Shown: one piece after another, positions 8,646-16,937 of the stretch
Numbering within the stretch: the stretch's first letter is position 1
How the letters are laid out: each line of letters begins with the position of its first letter
Assembly (NCBI RefSeq): GCF_000313565.1
Contig: NZ_HE578924.1
Location: 108,572-172,571, forward strand
Source of the DNA: Dielma fastidiosa
Lineage (GTDB): Bacteria > Bacillota_I > Bacilli_A > Erysipelotrichales > Erysipelotrichaceae
Reading direction: 5' to 3'
Length of the DNA: 64,000 nt
The notes under the pieces: model-generated
What the model was told of the DNA's origin: nothing
Databases searched by the model: none
The model's input: only the letters and a program-made list of their open reading frames with translations
Made by a program: the position numbers and the translations under genes

Positions 8646-10074
8646 CATCAGGCCAAATATAGCGCAGATGCGGCTCACGGGCTGCTTTCACTTCATCAAG
8701 CCGTCTGACTGGTGTCAAAAGCGGTGCCTGATGAACATTTTCCGGATTAGCCATCGCGTCTGCCATGATTTTCTTAAATACATCGACGGCGCGATCCAGC
8801 GTTTCTAAGGTTTCAGTTTCTGTCGGCTCAATCATCAATGCTTCATGAACAATCAGCGGAAAATACATCGTAGGCGGATGAATGCCATAATCCAGCAATG
8901 CCTTCGCAATATCCATCGCTGATACATTGCAGTCATGCTTTTCCTTATTTAAACTGATGACAAACTCATGCATACAAGTCTGATCATAAGCAAGGTCATA
9001 AGTATCCTTAAGCTGATGCATCATATAATTAGCATTTAATACCGCATTTTGTGCTGTTTCACGAATTCCTTCACTGCCCAGTGTCAGCAAATAGGCCCAT
9101 GTTTTCACAACAACTAGGAAATTGCCATAAAACGCTTTGATAGCCCCAACACTCTGTTTTGGCTGATGCCATGCATACCCCTCTTCAGTAAGACATGGCA
9201 GTACACCCGGCAGATAGTCCGCGAGAAATTGCTTGCATCCGCATGGGCCGCTGCCCGGTCCGCCGCCGCCATGAGGGGTTGAGAATGTCTTATGCAGATT
9301 CAGATGGATAACATCAAAGCCCATATCGCCTGGCCGTGCTATACCCATGATTGCATTCAGATTGGCGCCGTCATAGTAATTTAAACCGCCGGCATCATGA
9401 ATAATCTGCGTAATTTCAAGAATATGCTTATCAAATAAACCCACCGTATTCGGATTAGTCAGCATTAAACCAGCGGTATCCTCACCGACTGCCTGACGCA
9501 ATGCATCAAGATCTACACAGCCGTCTTCTTTAGAAGCAATCGTGACAACCTTAAAGCCCGCCATACTTGCACTTGCCGGATTAGTGCCGTGAGCCGAATC
9601 AGGAATAATAATTTTATTACGTTTTAAGTCATTGCGCATTTCATGATATTTCTTAATCAGCAGCAAGCCGCAGAATTCGCCATGCGCACCGGCCGCGGGT
9701 TGAAATGTCATCGCGTCCATACCAGTAATCGTACAAAGTGCTTTTTCCGTCTGCTTCATCAATTCCAGACAGCCCTGCACACTTTCAAGATCCTGCAGCG
9801 GATGAATTTCAGTAAAACCGCCAAGACTTGCCAGGGCATCATTAATTTTAGGATTATACTTCATCGTACACGAGCCAAGCGGATAGAAGCCATCATTGAC
9901 GCCATGTGTCTGCTTTGCTAATTCGGTATAATGACGGCTGATTTCGTTTTCACACAAAACCGGAAGATGCAGCTTCTGCTTGCGTTTAAGTGATAACTCC
10001 GTCCTCTCAACATCGCATTTAGGAAGATAAGTGCTTTGTTTCTGCTGATTTTCATAATCAAAGAGTAAACGCAT
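8638..10074 (-). CDS. gcvPB: Glycine dehydrogenase (decarboxylating) subunit 2
   Basis: 478-residue PLP-dependent C-terminal half of the two-subunit P-protein. The cofactor lysine lies in HLNLHKTFSTPHGGGG, the characteristic signature. With subunit 1 it decarboxylates glycine and passes aminomethyl to lipoyl-GcvH. It overlaps gcvPA by 17 bases and has a GGAGGTG ribosome site inside gcvPA. Length is normal for the split form found in Firmicutes. Confidence 0.96.
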   Translation of the reverse strand: MRLLFDYENQQKQSTYLPKCDVERTELSLKRKQKLHLPVLCENEISRHYTELAKQTHGVNDGFYPLGSCTMKYNPKINDALASLGGFTEIHPLQDLESVQGCLELMKQTEKALCTITGMDAMTFQPAAGAHGEFCGLLLIKKYHEMRNDLKRNKIIIPDSAHGTNPASASMAGFKVVTIASKEDGCVDLDALRQAVGEDTAGLMLTNPNTVGLFDKHILEITQIIHDAGGLNYYDGANLNAIMGIARPGDMGFDVIHLNLHKTFSTPHGGGGPGSGPCGCKQFLADYLPGVLPCLTEEGYAWHQPKQSVGAIKAFYGNFLVVVKTWAYLLTLGSEGIRETAQNAVLNANYMMHQLKDTYDLAYDQTCMHEFVISLNKEKHDCNVSAMDIAKALLDYGIHPPTMYFPLIVHEALMIEPTETETLETLDRAVDVFKKIMADAMANPENVHQAPLLTPVRRLDEVKAAREPHLRYIWPDDE

Positions 10075-11386
10075 GATTCAGCACCTCCTTCACCGTCTCT
10101 GCGCATTGATCCATTTCTTCCTTGGTATTCATTTCCGTAGCGCACCATAGCAGATCAAATTCATTCAGCGGTAAACCGCCCAAAATGCCTTTTTCCTTTA
10201 ATGCCTTTAAAAGTATCGTACATGGAATTGGTGAACGCAGTACAAATTCATGACAGAATTCCTGCGGATAAACACGTTCAAGACCACTATTCACCAACTG
10301 TTTCATCAGATAATGAGCTTTAGAAATACACTGACCGGCAGCTTCCTGCATACCAGAAGCACCCATCGCTGCCATATAAACAGCCGCGTTCAACGCGCAA
10401 TATGCTTGATTGGAACAAATATTACTGGATGCTTTTTCACGCCGGATATGCTGTTCACGAGCCTGCAGTGTTAACACATAAGCCCGTTTACCCTCGACAT
10501 CCACCGTTTCACCGACAATTCGTCCCGGCAGCTTGCGGCCCATGGCTTCAACCGTACTCATAAATCCAAGATATGGCCCGCCAAAAGCCAAAGACATACC
10601 CAAAGGCTGTCCTTCACCAACTGCAATATCAGCACCGCATTCTCTTGGTGTCGGCAAGATGGAAAGCATGATTGGATTACAGCTCATAATACTCTTAGCA
10701 CCCGCCTGATGAGCAAGCGCTGATATCTCTTCACAAGGTTCTAAATGACCATAATAATTGGGCTGCTGAATCAAAACACAGGCACATGCTTCATCTAGCA
10801 AGTTTGACAATGCCGCTAAATCAGTAATGCCGTCACGTTCTGGAATTACCACAACCTCACGATCTTTGCCCCAGCAATAAGTTTTAACCGCTGCCAGTGT
10901 CTGCGGATGAATCGCTGCGGAAACAACTACTTTCTGACGTTTACGCTCACAGCACATACCCACTGCCTCAGCTGCCGCGCTGGCGCCATCATAAACAGAA
11001 GCATTGCTGACATCCATACCGGTCAGTTCACAGATCATTGTCTGATACTCAAAGATTGACTGCAGAATCCCTTGACTGATTTCAGCCTGATAAGGCGTAT
11101 AAGCAGTAATGAACTCCTCTTTGCTGATTACATTCTTAACAATTGCCGGAATATAATGACGATAAGCACCAGCACCTCTAAAAATTGTTGGATATACCGT
11201 ATTTTTAGCAGCTAACGCAGTAATCAAGCGCTGAACCTCTAATTCACTGAGACCTTCAGGCAGATCGAGGTGATCCAGCTTGACAGAATCAGGAATAACT
11301 GAAAACAATTCATCATAGCTTGCCATGCCGATTGCTTCAAGCATCGCCTTTTGCTGCTGTGCTGTATTAGGTACATAATTACCCAT
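10058..11386 (-). CDS. gcvPA: Glycine dehydrogenase (decarboxylating) subunit 1
   Basis: 442-residue N-terminal-type half of the split P-protein. It begins with the family's MGNYVPNT and contains FRGAGAYRHYIP, TAYTPYQAEISQG and GEGQPLG, all conserved in GcvPA. It lacks the PLP lysine, as expected, and works as a heterotetramer with GcvPB. It starts seven bases after gcvH; the nearest purine-rich site overlaps the gcvH stop, at longer than usual spacing. Confidence 0.95.
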   Translation of the reverse strand: MGNYVPNTAQQQKAMLEAIGMASYDELFSVIPDSVKLDHLDLPEGLSELEVQRLITALAAKNTVYPTIFRGAGAYRHYIPAIVKNVISKEEFITAYTPYQAEISQGILQSIFEYQTMICELTGMDVSNASVYDGASAAAEAVGMCCERKRQKVVVSAAIHPQTLAAVKTYCWGKDREVVVIPERDGITDLAALSNLLDEACACVLIQQPNYYGHLEPCEEISALAHQAGAKSIMSCNPIMLSILPTPRECGADIAVGEGQPLGMSLAFGGPYLGFMSTVEAMGRKLPGRIVGETVDVEGKRAYVLTLQAREQHIRREKASSNICSNQAYCALNAAVYMAAMGASGMQEAAGQCISKAHYLMKQLVNSGLERVYPQEFCHEFVLRSPIPCTILLKALKEKGILGGLPLNEFDLLWCATEMNTKEEMDQCAETVKEVLNHAFTL

Positions 11387-11393
11387 AAAACGC

Positions 11394-11777
11394 CTATGCC
11401 TCCAACTCAGTTAGATATTCCTGATAAGCGGTTGCATCCAATAATGTTTCAGGCTTAACATCACCCTCCACTTTAACAAACCAAGCGCCGTATGGATCTT
11501 CATTAATTTTCTGCGGTGCGTCTAAAAGCTCCTCATTAATTTCTAAAACCTTACCGTTAATAGGTGCAAATACATCAGAAACGGCTTTTACTGATTCTAC
11601 ATCCGCAAACATTTCACCGACAATTAAATCATCGCCGACTTCCGGCAGATTTACAAAAACCAGATCGCCTAATTCATTTTGGGCATAATCACTTAATCCG
11701 ATTAAAGCAGTGCCATCCTCAAGCAATTGAATCCATTCATGTGATTTTGTGTAAAAATAATTTTCAATAACCTTCAT
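11394..11777 (-). CDS. gcvH: Glycine cleavage system H protein
   Basis: 127-residue lipoyl carrier that shuttles the aminomethyl group between P, T and L proteins. The lipoylated lysine is in VESVKAVSD (about residue 63). Typical N-terminal YTKSHEWI and C-terminal NEDPYGAWFVKV are present. Start 11777 is supported by AGGAGG seven bases upstream; a longer upstream frame overlaps gcvT and lacks a ribosome site. Confidence 0.96.
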   Translation of the reverse strand: MKVIENYFYTKSHEWIQLLEDGTALIGLSDYAQNELGDLVFVNLPEVGDDLIVGEMFADVESVKAVSDVFAPINGKVLEINEELLDAPQKINEDPYGAWFVKVEGDVKPETLLDATAYQEYLTELEA

Positions 11778-11799
11778 TGTTAGTTCCTCCTTGGACTTG

Positions 11800-12873
11800 T
11801 TATTTTTTATAAAAAGGCAGACGGACAATTTCCGCTTCTACACGGCGTCCCCTTACCTCAACTTCCACTTTTGTACCCATTTCTTTATATTCCTTATCAA
11901 TCAATGCCATAGCAATTGCGGCATTTAAGGTCGGCGACATGGTTCCAGATGTTGTAACCCCAATCTTTTGATCTTCTTTATACACCGGCATGGCTTCCCG
12001 TACAATACCGCGGCCAATAACCTTTAAGCCCACTCTTGTCCGTTTAACCGTCTGTGTCAGCAAAGCCTCTTTGCCGATGAAAGCTGCTTTATTTAATTTA
12101 ACCGCAAACTTTAAATTAGTTTCTAATGGGGTAATCTCATCATTCATCTCATGCCCATATAATGGCATCGCCGCTTCCAGCCGCAGTGTATCACGAGCTC
12201 CCAAGCCACATGGCAGCAAACCATCTGCTTGCCCTTCTTGCATCAGCATTTCCCATAAAGCTGCCGCATCCTTATTCGCCAGATAAATCTCAAAACCATC
12301 TTCACCCGTATATCCTGTCCGTGATACCAGCGCCTTCAGCCCGCCGACATCCACATTAGCTTTAAAGCTATAATACTTATCCGGCAACTCTGTGCATAAC
12401 CGGCTCAAAATGGCCTCCGCCTTTGGCCCCTGTAATGCCAGCTGAGCAATATCTCCTGATAAATCCTTAAATTCCACATTACCATGCTGATGGGCCTTCA
12501 TCCATGCATAATCCTTATCCTTATTCGATGCATTAACAACGATAAAATAAGCTTCATCATTCAGCTTATAAACAATCAAATCATCAACGACACCGCCCTG
12601 TTCATTACACATCGGTGAATATCGGCAGCTGCCGGCTTCCATTTCTGTGAAATCATTGCTCAGCAGATAATTGATATTAAGCAAAGCATCTTTACCGCTG
12701 CAAACTATTTCTCCCATATGGGATACATCAAATAAACCGCATTGTTCTCTGACCGCTTTATGCTCTGCCAGAATGCCATGCTCATACTGCACCGGCATCA
12801 AATAACCGGCAAAAGGAACCATCTTACCTTTAATGCTTAAATGTGTTTCATATAACGGAGTTTTTAATTCCAT
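11800..12873 (-). CDS. gcvT: Aminomethyltransferase (glycine cleavage T protein)
   Basis: 357-residue T-protein that transfers the methylene group to tetrahydrofolate and releases ammonia. It shows LFDVSHMGEI, the RTGYTGEDGFEIY folate-site signature, LGARDTLRLEA and a C-terminal GCV_T barrel domain. It is the first gene of the operon, about 20 bases after the riboswitch terminator. Length matches the family. Confidence 0.96.
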   Translation of the reverse strand: MELKTPLYETHLSIKGKMVPFAGYLMPVQYEHGILAEHKAVREQCGLFDVSHMGEIVCSGKDALLNINYLLSNDFTEMEAGSCRYSPMCNEQGGVVDDLIVYKLNDEAYFIVVNASNKDKDYAWMKAHQHGNVEFKDLSGDIAQLALQGPKAEAILSRLCTELPDKYYSFKANVDVGGLKALVSRTGYTGEDGFEIYLANKDAAALWEMLMQEGQADGLLPCGLGARDTLRLEAAMPLYGHEMNDEITPLETNLKFAVKLNKAAFIGKEALLTQTVKRTRVGLKVIGRGIVREAMPVYKEDQKIGVTTSGTMSPTLNAAIAMALIDKEYKEMGTKVEVEVRGRRVEAEIVRLPFYKK

Positions 12874-12893
12874 AGCTCACCTTTCCGCTCCAA

Positions 12894-12936
12894 CAAAAAA
12901 AGACACATAGAAAAACTATGCATCTCTGTCTTTTTA
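12894..12936 (-). terminator. Riboswitch-controlled terminator
   Basis: On the minus strand AAAAAGACA and CATAG pair with CTATG and TGTCTTTTT around a TTTTT loop, followed by a T-run. The 5' arm runs into the last strand of aptamer 2 helix P1, so glycine binding should block the hairpin and switch the operon on. Confidence 0.85.
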
Positions 12937-13071
12937 CCTGAAAGATTTCCTTCCTTAGAAGTTGCTTCGTCGGTGTTTTTATCTTTCCAGAGTTTCGTCT
13001 GGATATGGTCCTTTTGCCTGAGAGTTTATTTGCAACTGCCCCTTCGGCGCCCTACGGTCTCTCCCATATCC
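12924..13071 (-). ncRNA. Tandem glycine riboswitch (gcvT motif)
   Basis: Two consecutive aptamers read leftward. Aptamer 1 (13071-13001) is closed by P1 GGATATGG/CCATATCC and has the GGGAGAGACC, GCGCCGAAGGGGCA and AAACTCTCAGGCAAAAGGACC cores. Aptamer 2 (12992-12924) is closed by CTCTG/CAGAG and has CACCGACGAAGCAA and CTTTCAGGTAAAA. The short linker contains GACGAAA. This two-aptamer layout upstream of gcvT is the classic glycine ON switch. Confidence 0.96.
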
Positions 13072-13144
13072 TTCATCCGATATGTTGGTTAGCTTCTTTT
13101 CTAGTATAATCTTACCATGATGAAGATATGCGGTCAACCAAAAT

Positions 13145-13158
13145 TGAAAGCGTTTTCT
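13145..13158. promoter_or_regulatory. Probable cre (CcpA) site upstream of gcv
   Basis: TGAAAGCGTTTTCT matches 13 of 14 positions of the cre consensus TGWNANCGNTNWCA. It lies about 75 bases upstream of the first aptamer and touches the lspA stop codon, so carbon status may modulate glycine cleavage. A TATACT -10 box for the operon lies downstream (about 13105-13110, minus strand), but its -35 is weak. Confidence 0.65.
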
Positions 13159-13634
13159 TAACGTTTGCAGCGTTCGTGATACATACTTAAAAATACAAAA
13201 ATCAACACCGCCAAGCTTAAGTAGCAATCCTTTAAATCAAAGGTGAAAAATAAAGGAATCTGGATAAAATCAAGACTGCCGCCCCAAAATAATTTGTCAA
13301 TTAATGAACAAATACTGCCAGCCATTAAAAGTACAAATACAATTGTTGCCCACGGCTCGTATTTATTCAATGTCTGTTTATAATGATAAAAACTTACCAG
13401 TACGATTATGATGACGATGATATTGAGGATATTCGCGACCCATGGATTGCTGAGAAAGGTGAAATAATTGCCGCCCCACGATAAATTCACATTGATAATC
13501 GGACGAAAACGCAGCAAGTTGTTGATGATGGTAAACGTAGAGTTAAACCAGTAGCGGTCAATAAATAATTTAATGCATTGATCAATCAGTACCAGCAGGC
13601 TGATTGATAAGCCATAACGACAAACCTTTCGCAT
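13158..13634 (-). CDS. lspA: Signal peptidase II (prolipoprotein)
   Basis: 158-residue membrane aspartic protease that removes signal peptides from diacylglyceryl-modified prolipoproteins. Four hydrophobic segments are present. The two catalytic aspartates are in SLIDKLFWGGSLDFI (family pattern N-x-x-D-R) and FDLKDCYL (family pattern F-N-x-A-D). The Asn before the first Asp is Ser here and the N-terminal DQ motif is IDQCIK, so it is somewhat divergent but complete. Six lipoprotein genes in this window would be its substrates. GGGGGAG precedes the ATG. Confidence 0.85.
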   Translation of the reverse strand: MRKVCRYGLSISLLVLIDQCIKLFIDRYWFNSTFTIINNLLRFRPIINVNLSWGGNYFTFLSNPWVANILNIIVIIIVLVSFYHYKQTLNKYEPWATIVFVLLMAGSICSLIDKLFWGGSLDFIQIPLFFTFDLKDCYLSLAVLIFVFLSMYHERCKR

Positions 13635-13800
13635 TTAACTCCCCCTTTTATTATGTATTAATTATTTTAACATAAATAGCGATAAAAGGAAAATCTATGG
13701 TGGCTGATGATGGTATTCATTGAACCAGCTAATAAATCAATAGCTGATAGAATGACTTAAATCAGCTGATTGAAATTTAATTTTTCCCTATAGTCAAATA

Positions 13801-14088
13801 ATTATCGACGCTGATTTACCTGGATGTATTACCTGTGGTGATACTGTGCAAGATGCTATAATCAATGCTCAAGATGCTAAGAAAGCATGGCTTGAAGCTG
13901 CGTTGGAAGAAGGAATAGAAATTTATGAACCAGATTCACTTGAAGATTATTCAGGATAGTTTAAATTGCGTATACCGCGCAGTTTGCATAAATCACTTGC
14001 AGAACATTCTAAGAAAGAAGGCATAAGTATGAATCAATATTGTTTGTATCTGCTTACCAAAAATGACGCTTTTTTCACATCAAAATAA
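13801..14088 (+). pseudogene. hicB: Decayed hicB antitoxin gene
   Basis: An uninterrupted homology frame of 95 codons reads as a HicB antitoxin: LPGCITCGDTVQDAI, then AKKAWLEAALEEGI, then a ribbon-helix-helix tail (LRIPRSLHKSLAEHSKKEG). The frame has an in-frame TAG at 13957-13959 between the HicB core and the DNA-binding tail. The N-terminal strand and start codon are missing, and no hicA is beside it. It is a remnant of a toxin-antitoxin pair. The rest of 13635-14250 has no other gene that I can see. Confidence 0.85.
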
Positions 14089-14285
14089 GAATATAATAAT
14101 CAGAATGTAAAAGCAGTTAATCTGCTGTTATTTATAAAATTTAGATTACACAGAAAGGATTCAAGGAATGTTAAAATGAATCCTTTTTTATTCTTAGAAT
14201 GATCATTCACATTGACCAGTGCTTTATGAAGCTTTCAAGAACTACGTTTATTTTTGTATATAATTCGATCTATATGCCTTTTCAC

Positions 14286-14301
14286 ATCAATTATTTTTGA
14301 T
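14286..14301. promoter_or_regulatory. ArsR operator, copy 1
   Basis: ATCAA-N6-TTGAT inverted repeat just upstream of the -35 box of the arsR promoter. The same arms and spacing recur at 14343 and 14717. Confidence 0.75.
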
Positions 14302-14307
14302 ATGTCA

Positions 14308-14336
14308 TTGACAAAGCTTTTAATATCAGTTATGAT
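14308..14336 (+). promoter_or_regulatory. arsR promoter
   Basis: TTGACA (14308-14313), 17-base spacer, TATGAT (14331-14336): near-consensus sigma-A promoter, flanked by two operator copies. Confidence 0.85.
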
Positions 14337-14342
14337 TCTTAT

Positions 14343-14358
14343 ATCAAAATTATTTGAT
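14343..14358. promoter_or_regulatory. ArsR operator, copy 2
   Basis: ATCAA-N6-TTGAT inverted repeat covering the expected transcription start region, directly before the arsR ribosome site. Confidence 0.8.
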
Positions 14359-14373
14359 ATGAGGAGTGATAAA

Positions 14374-14679
14374 ATGACTGATTATTCAAGTGACGCCAAA
14401 ATATTTAAAGCACTCTGTGATGAAAAACGGCTGGCTATTATAAATCATTTAAAAAGCGGTGAAAAGTGCGCATGTGTTTTAATTCAGGCCATGAACATTG
14501 GACAATCGGCTTTATCCTATCATATGAAAATACTTTGTGACTCTGGTATTGTAACCAGCAGACAAGACGGCAAATGGACTCATTACAGTCTTAGTCAAGC
14601 TGGCAGTGAGTATGCCGCAAAGCGTCTTATGGAGCTGACAATGCCTGAATCAAAAACATATTTAAAATGCGGTGAATAG
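14374..14679 (+). CDS. arsR: ArsR/SmtB-family metalloid-responsive repressor
   Basis: 101-residue winged-helix repressor. The HTH (about 30-70) contains the ArsR recognition pattern QSALSYHMKILCDSGIV. A Cys pair in EKCACVL, on the helix where ArsR-type sensors bind As/Sb, is present; a further Cys lies in ILCDSG. The start at 14374 follows GAGGAG. It should repress its own operon by binding the three ATCAA-N6-TTGAT sites and release on As(III) or a similar ligand. A longer upstream frame has no ribosome site and runs through the promoter, so it is discarded. Confidence 0.92.
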   Translation: MTDYSSDAKIFKALCDEKRLAIINHLKSGEKCACVLIQAMNIGQSALSYHMKILCDSGIVTSRQDGKWTHYSLSQAGSEYAAKRLMELTMPESKTYLKCGE

Positions 14680-14716
14680 AGGTCATCTTCGGATGGCTTT
14701 TATAAAACTAATATAT

Positions 14717-14732
14717 ATCAAAATATTTTGAT
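14717..14732. promoter_or_regulatory. ArsR operator, copy 3
   Basis: ATCAA-N6-TTGAT between arsR and the permease gene, inside an extended perfect palindrome ATATCAAAATATTTTGATAT. It suggests a second regulated start for the permease. Confidence 0.8.
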
Positions 14733-14754
14733 ATGAAGGAAGGAAGTGATTATT

Positions 14755-15768
14755 TTGGAAACAATCAAAACTATCTGGCTGTTTTTTCAAGATCAGCTAT
14801 TAGGCATGAAATGGTTAAACAACTTGCTCGGTGATGTTTTATCAGCAATGGGATTGGATATCAACAGTCAAATAGGCGGCAGTGTGCAGTTCTTTATCTA
14901 TGATGTGATTAAGATTACCGTCTTATTATGCCTGTTAATCTTCTTTATCTCTTATATCCAGAGTTATTTTCCACCGGAAAGAAGTAAGAAAATACTCGGT
15001 AAATTTCATGGCATTAAGGCAAATATCCTATCTGCCCTGCTAGGTACCGTTACACCCTTTTGTTCATGTTCATCAATTCCCTTGTTTATTGGCTTTACAA
15101 GCGCAGGATTGCCATTAGGCGTTACCTTTTCATTTCTTATATCTTCGCCAATGGTTGATTTAGGAAGTCTTGTCTTACTGATGAGCATTTTTGGCGTAAA
15201 GATTGCGATTGCCTACGTCCTTATCGGCTTGGTCATTGCGGTAGTTGGCGGTACCTTGATTGAAAAGATGCGCATGGAAAAGTACGTCGAGGATTTTGTA
15301 TACCATGCTAGTAATGTAGACATTAGTTCACCGGCGCTTACCAAAAAGGAGCGGGTGCAATATGCCAAAGAACAGGTTGCGGAAACATTTAAAAAGGTAT
15401 TTCCTTATATATTAGTAGGTGTAGGTATTGGCGCTATTATCCATAACTGGATACCAGAGAGCTGGATTGAAACCGTTTTGGGAAGCAATAACCCCTTGGG
15501 TGTTGTATTAGCTGCACTGGTGGGTATCCCGATGTATGCCGATATTTTCGGTACGATACCAGTGGCGGAGGCATTGCTTGCCAAAGGCGCGCAGTTAGGT
15601 ACAATTTTGGCATTTATGATGGCGGTAACAACATTAAGCCTGCCATCAATAATTATGCTCAAGAAAGCCGTAAAGCCTAAACTATTAACTTTATTTATCG
15701 TGATTTGCACGTTAGGCATTATTGCTGTTGGTTATCTATTTAATCTGTTTCATGGGTTCTTAATTTAA
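14755..15768 (+). CDS. Permease, COG0701/ArsP family
   Basis: About 337 residues with roughly eight membrane segments. The TPFCSCSSIPLF motif near residue 95 is the cysteine signature of COG0701 permeases, whose ArsP members export trivalent organoarsenicals. A cytoplasmic loop (about 170-215) follows the first bundle; a second TM bundle contains GIPMYADIFGTIP. Start choice is uncertain: a GTG at 14746 abuts the AGGAAG site, whereas TTG at 14755 is eight bases from it, so TTG is preferred. The operon context (arsR, thioredoxin-like, arsenate reductase) supports metalloid efflux. There is no ArsB or Acr3. Confidence 0.85.
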   Translation: METIKTIWLFFQDQLLGMKWLNNLLGDVLSAMGLDINSQIGGSVQFFIYDVIKITVLLCLLIFFISYIQSYFPPERSKKILGKFHGIKANILSALLGTVTPFCSCSSIPLFIGFTSAGLPLGVTFSFLISSPMVDLGSLVLLMSIFGVKIAIAYVLIGLVIAVVGGTLIEKMRMEKYVEDFVYHASNVDISSPALTKKERVQYAKEQVAETFKKVFPYILVGVGIGAIIHNWIPESWIETVLGSNNPLGVVLAALVGIPMYADIFGTIPVAEALLAKGAQLGTILAFMMAVTTLSLPSIIMLKKAVKPKLLTLFIVICTLGIIAVGYLFNLFHGFLI

Positions 15769-15787
15769 TAAATCGGAGGTAGTTAAA

Positions 15788-16114
15788 ATGAAATTATTTA
15801 AAAAGAAAGAAGAAGAAAAAACTTGCTGTAATTGTAATGTTGATGCTATTGCGGAGGCGGAGAAGCTGAAATCGGATAAGGGTATTAAAATCTTAGGCTC
15901 TGGCTGCGCAAAATGCCAAGCCTTAGAGAAAGCTGTCCGTACAGCGGTTGAAGAATTAGCGTTGGATTATTCGATTGATCACATTACTGATTTTGCGCAA
16001 ATTGCCAGCTATGGGGTTATGTCCACACCAGCTATAGTAGTTGATGGCAAAGTCGTAGCCTATGGCAAAGTATTATCCGTAACAGAAGTAAAAGATATTT
16101 TAAAAGGTATTTAG
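15788..16114 (+). CDS. Thioredoxin-like small redox protein
   Basis: 108-residue protein. A Lys/Glu-rich start with a CCNC cluster is followed by a thioredoxin_3-type fold (about 36-108), with active-site CAKC and a cis-proline region STPAIVVDG. Such redox-active disulfide proteins accompany COG0701 permeases and could reduce the arsenate reductase or hand on metalloid thiols. It lies 20 bases after the permease, with GGAGG upstream of its ATG. The extra N-terminal CCNC is a possible metal or As(III) site. The partner is inferred. Confidence 0.85.
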   Translation: MKLFKKKEEEKTCCNCNVDAIAEAEKLKSDKGIKILGSGCAKCQALEKAVRTAVEELALDYSIDHITDFAQIASYGVMSTPAIVVDGKVVAYGKVLSVTEVKDILKGI

Positions 16115-16116
16115 GA

Positions 16117-16524
16117 ATGGAACATTTACCAAAGGCAGCATTTATTTGTGTGCATAATTCCTGCCGCAGTCAAATCGCTGAAGCACTTGGCAAACAGCTG
16201 GCTGCTGATGCTTTTGAAAGTTACTCTGCCGGTACAGAAACCAAGCCGCAGATCAATCAGGATGCAGTACGTCTGATGAAAGAAAGATATCAGATTGATA
16301 TGGAGGCAACTCAATATTCAAAGCTCATCGAAGAACTGCCGCCTATCGATATTGTTATTACTATGGGATGCAATGTTGAATGTCCTGCTATTCCATGCAA
16401 ATATCAGGAAGATTGGGGACTTGATGATCCAACAGATAAAAATGATGAAGAATTTAATAAAGTGATTGATACAATCTATGAGAAAATTGTGGCATTAGCC
16501 GCAAAATGCAGTCAACTCATATAA
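16117..16524 (+). CDS. arsC: Arsenate reductase, low-Mr phosphatase type
   Basis: 135-residue protein of the low-molecular-weight phosphatase fold. The P-loop CVHNSCRS carries the nucleophilic Cys (about residue 11). The pair of resolving cysteines lies in MGCNVECPAIPC (about 83-92), and LDDP supplies the general acid. This arrangement is that of thioredoxin-coupled arsenate reductases that turn As(V) into As(III). It starts three bases after the thioredoxin-like gene, so the two are probably translated together. Confidence 0.9.
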   Translation: MEHLPKAAFICVHNSCRSQIAEALGKQLAADAFESYSAGTETKPQINQDAVRLMKERYQIDMEATQYSKLIEELPPIDIVITMGCNVECPAIPCKYQEDWGLDDPTDKNDEEFNKVIDTIYEKIVALAAKCSQLI

Positions 16525-16535
16525 AGTGTGTAATT

Positions 16536-16560
16536 TAGCCCATTCATTAATGGGCTTTTA
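16536..16560 (+). terminator. Terminator of the ars operon
   Basis: AGCCCAT/ATGGGCT hairpin followed by TTTTAT, about a dozen bases after arsC. Confidence 0.85.
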
Positions 16561-16937
16561 TATAGAAAAAAGGCCGCTATCAGTAACCTTCAGCATCTTA
16601 CTTGCAGCAGCTGATTGATAGATAAGATAACGGAATGATTAAAGAATTTACCGGTATTTGCAGATGCGGTAAATTCTTTTTGCTGTTTACTATATTTAAG
16701 AGATATTGGAGAATGATGTTGATGCCAGTCATATCATCGAGATTGCCATAAACGGCATTGAGAATGAGGAATTAAGAGATTCCAAGGTGTGCTTCAAGTT
16801 TATTAATTATCTGCTTCTTGATGAAGTACAGTTCATGCTGCGATTTGTGGAAGTATTAAACAGCTTGCTGCTCTGAATTCCAATGTTCACTTAAATTTTA
16901 TGTGCATATGCACATTTTAATGGAGTGAAAACCCAAT
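16561..16937. other. Intergenic remnant region
   Basis: Contains a strong hairpin with T-run at 16641-16682 (arms AAAGAATTTACCG/CGGTAAATTCTTT, plus-strand reading) that terminates no visible gene. Then comes a 59-codon plus-strand frame (about 16698-16876; begins after a stop, no ATG or ribosome site) with coding-like composition. It reads like the tail of a lost gene, but I do not recognise it. Confidence 0.4.

Noticed and set aside
12979-13227. 82-codon leftward reading frame
   Set aside because: It runs through both glycine aptamers and the promoter region; the RNA structure explains the sequence, and no homology or ribosome site is seen.
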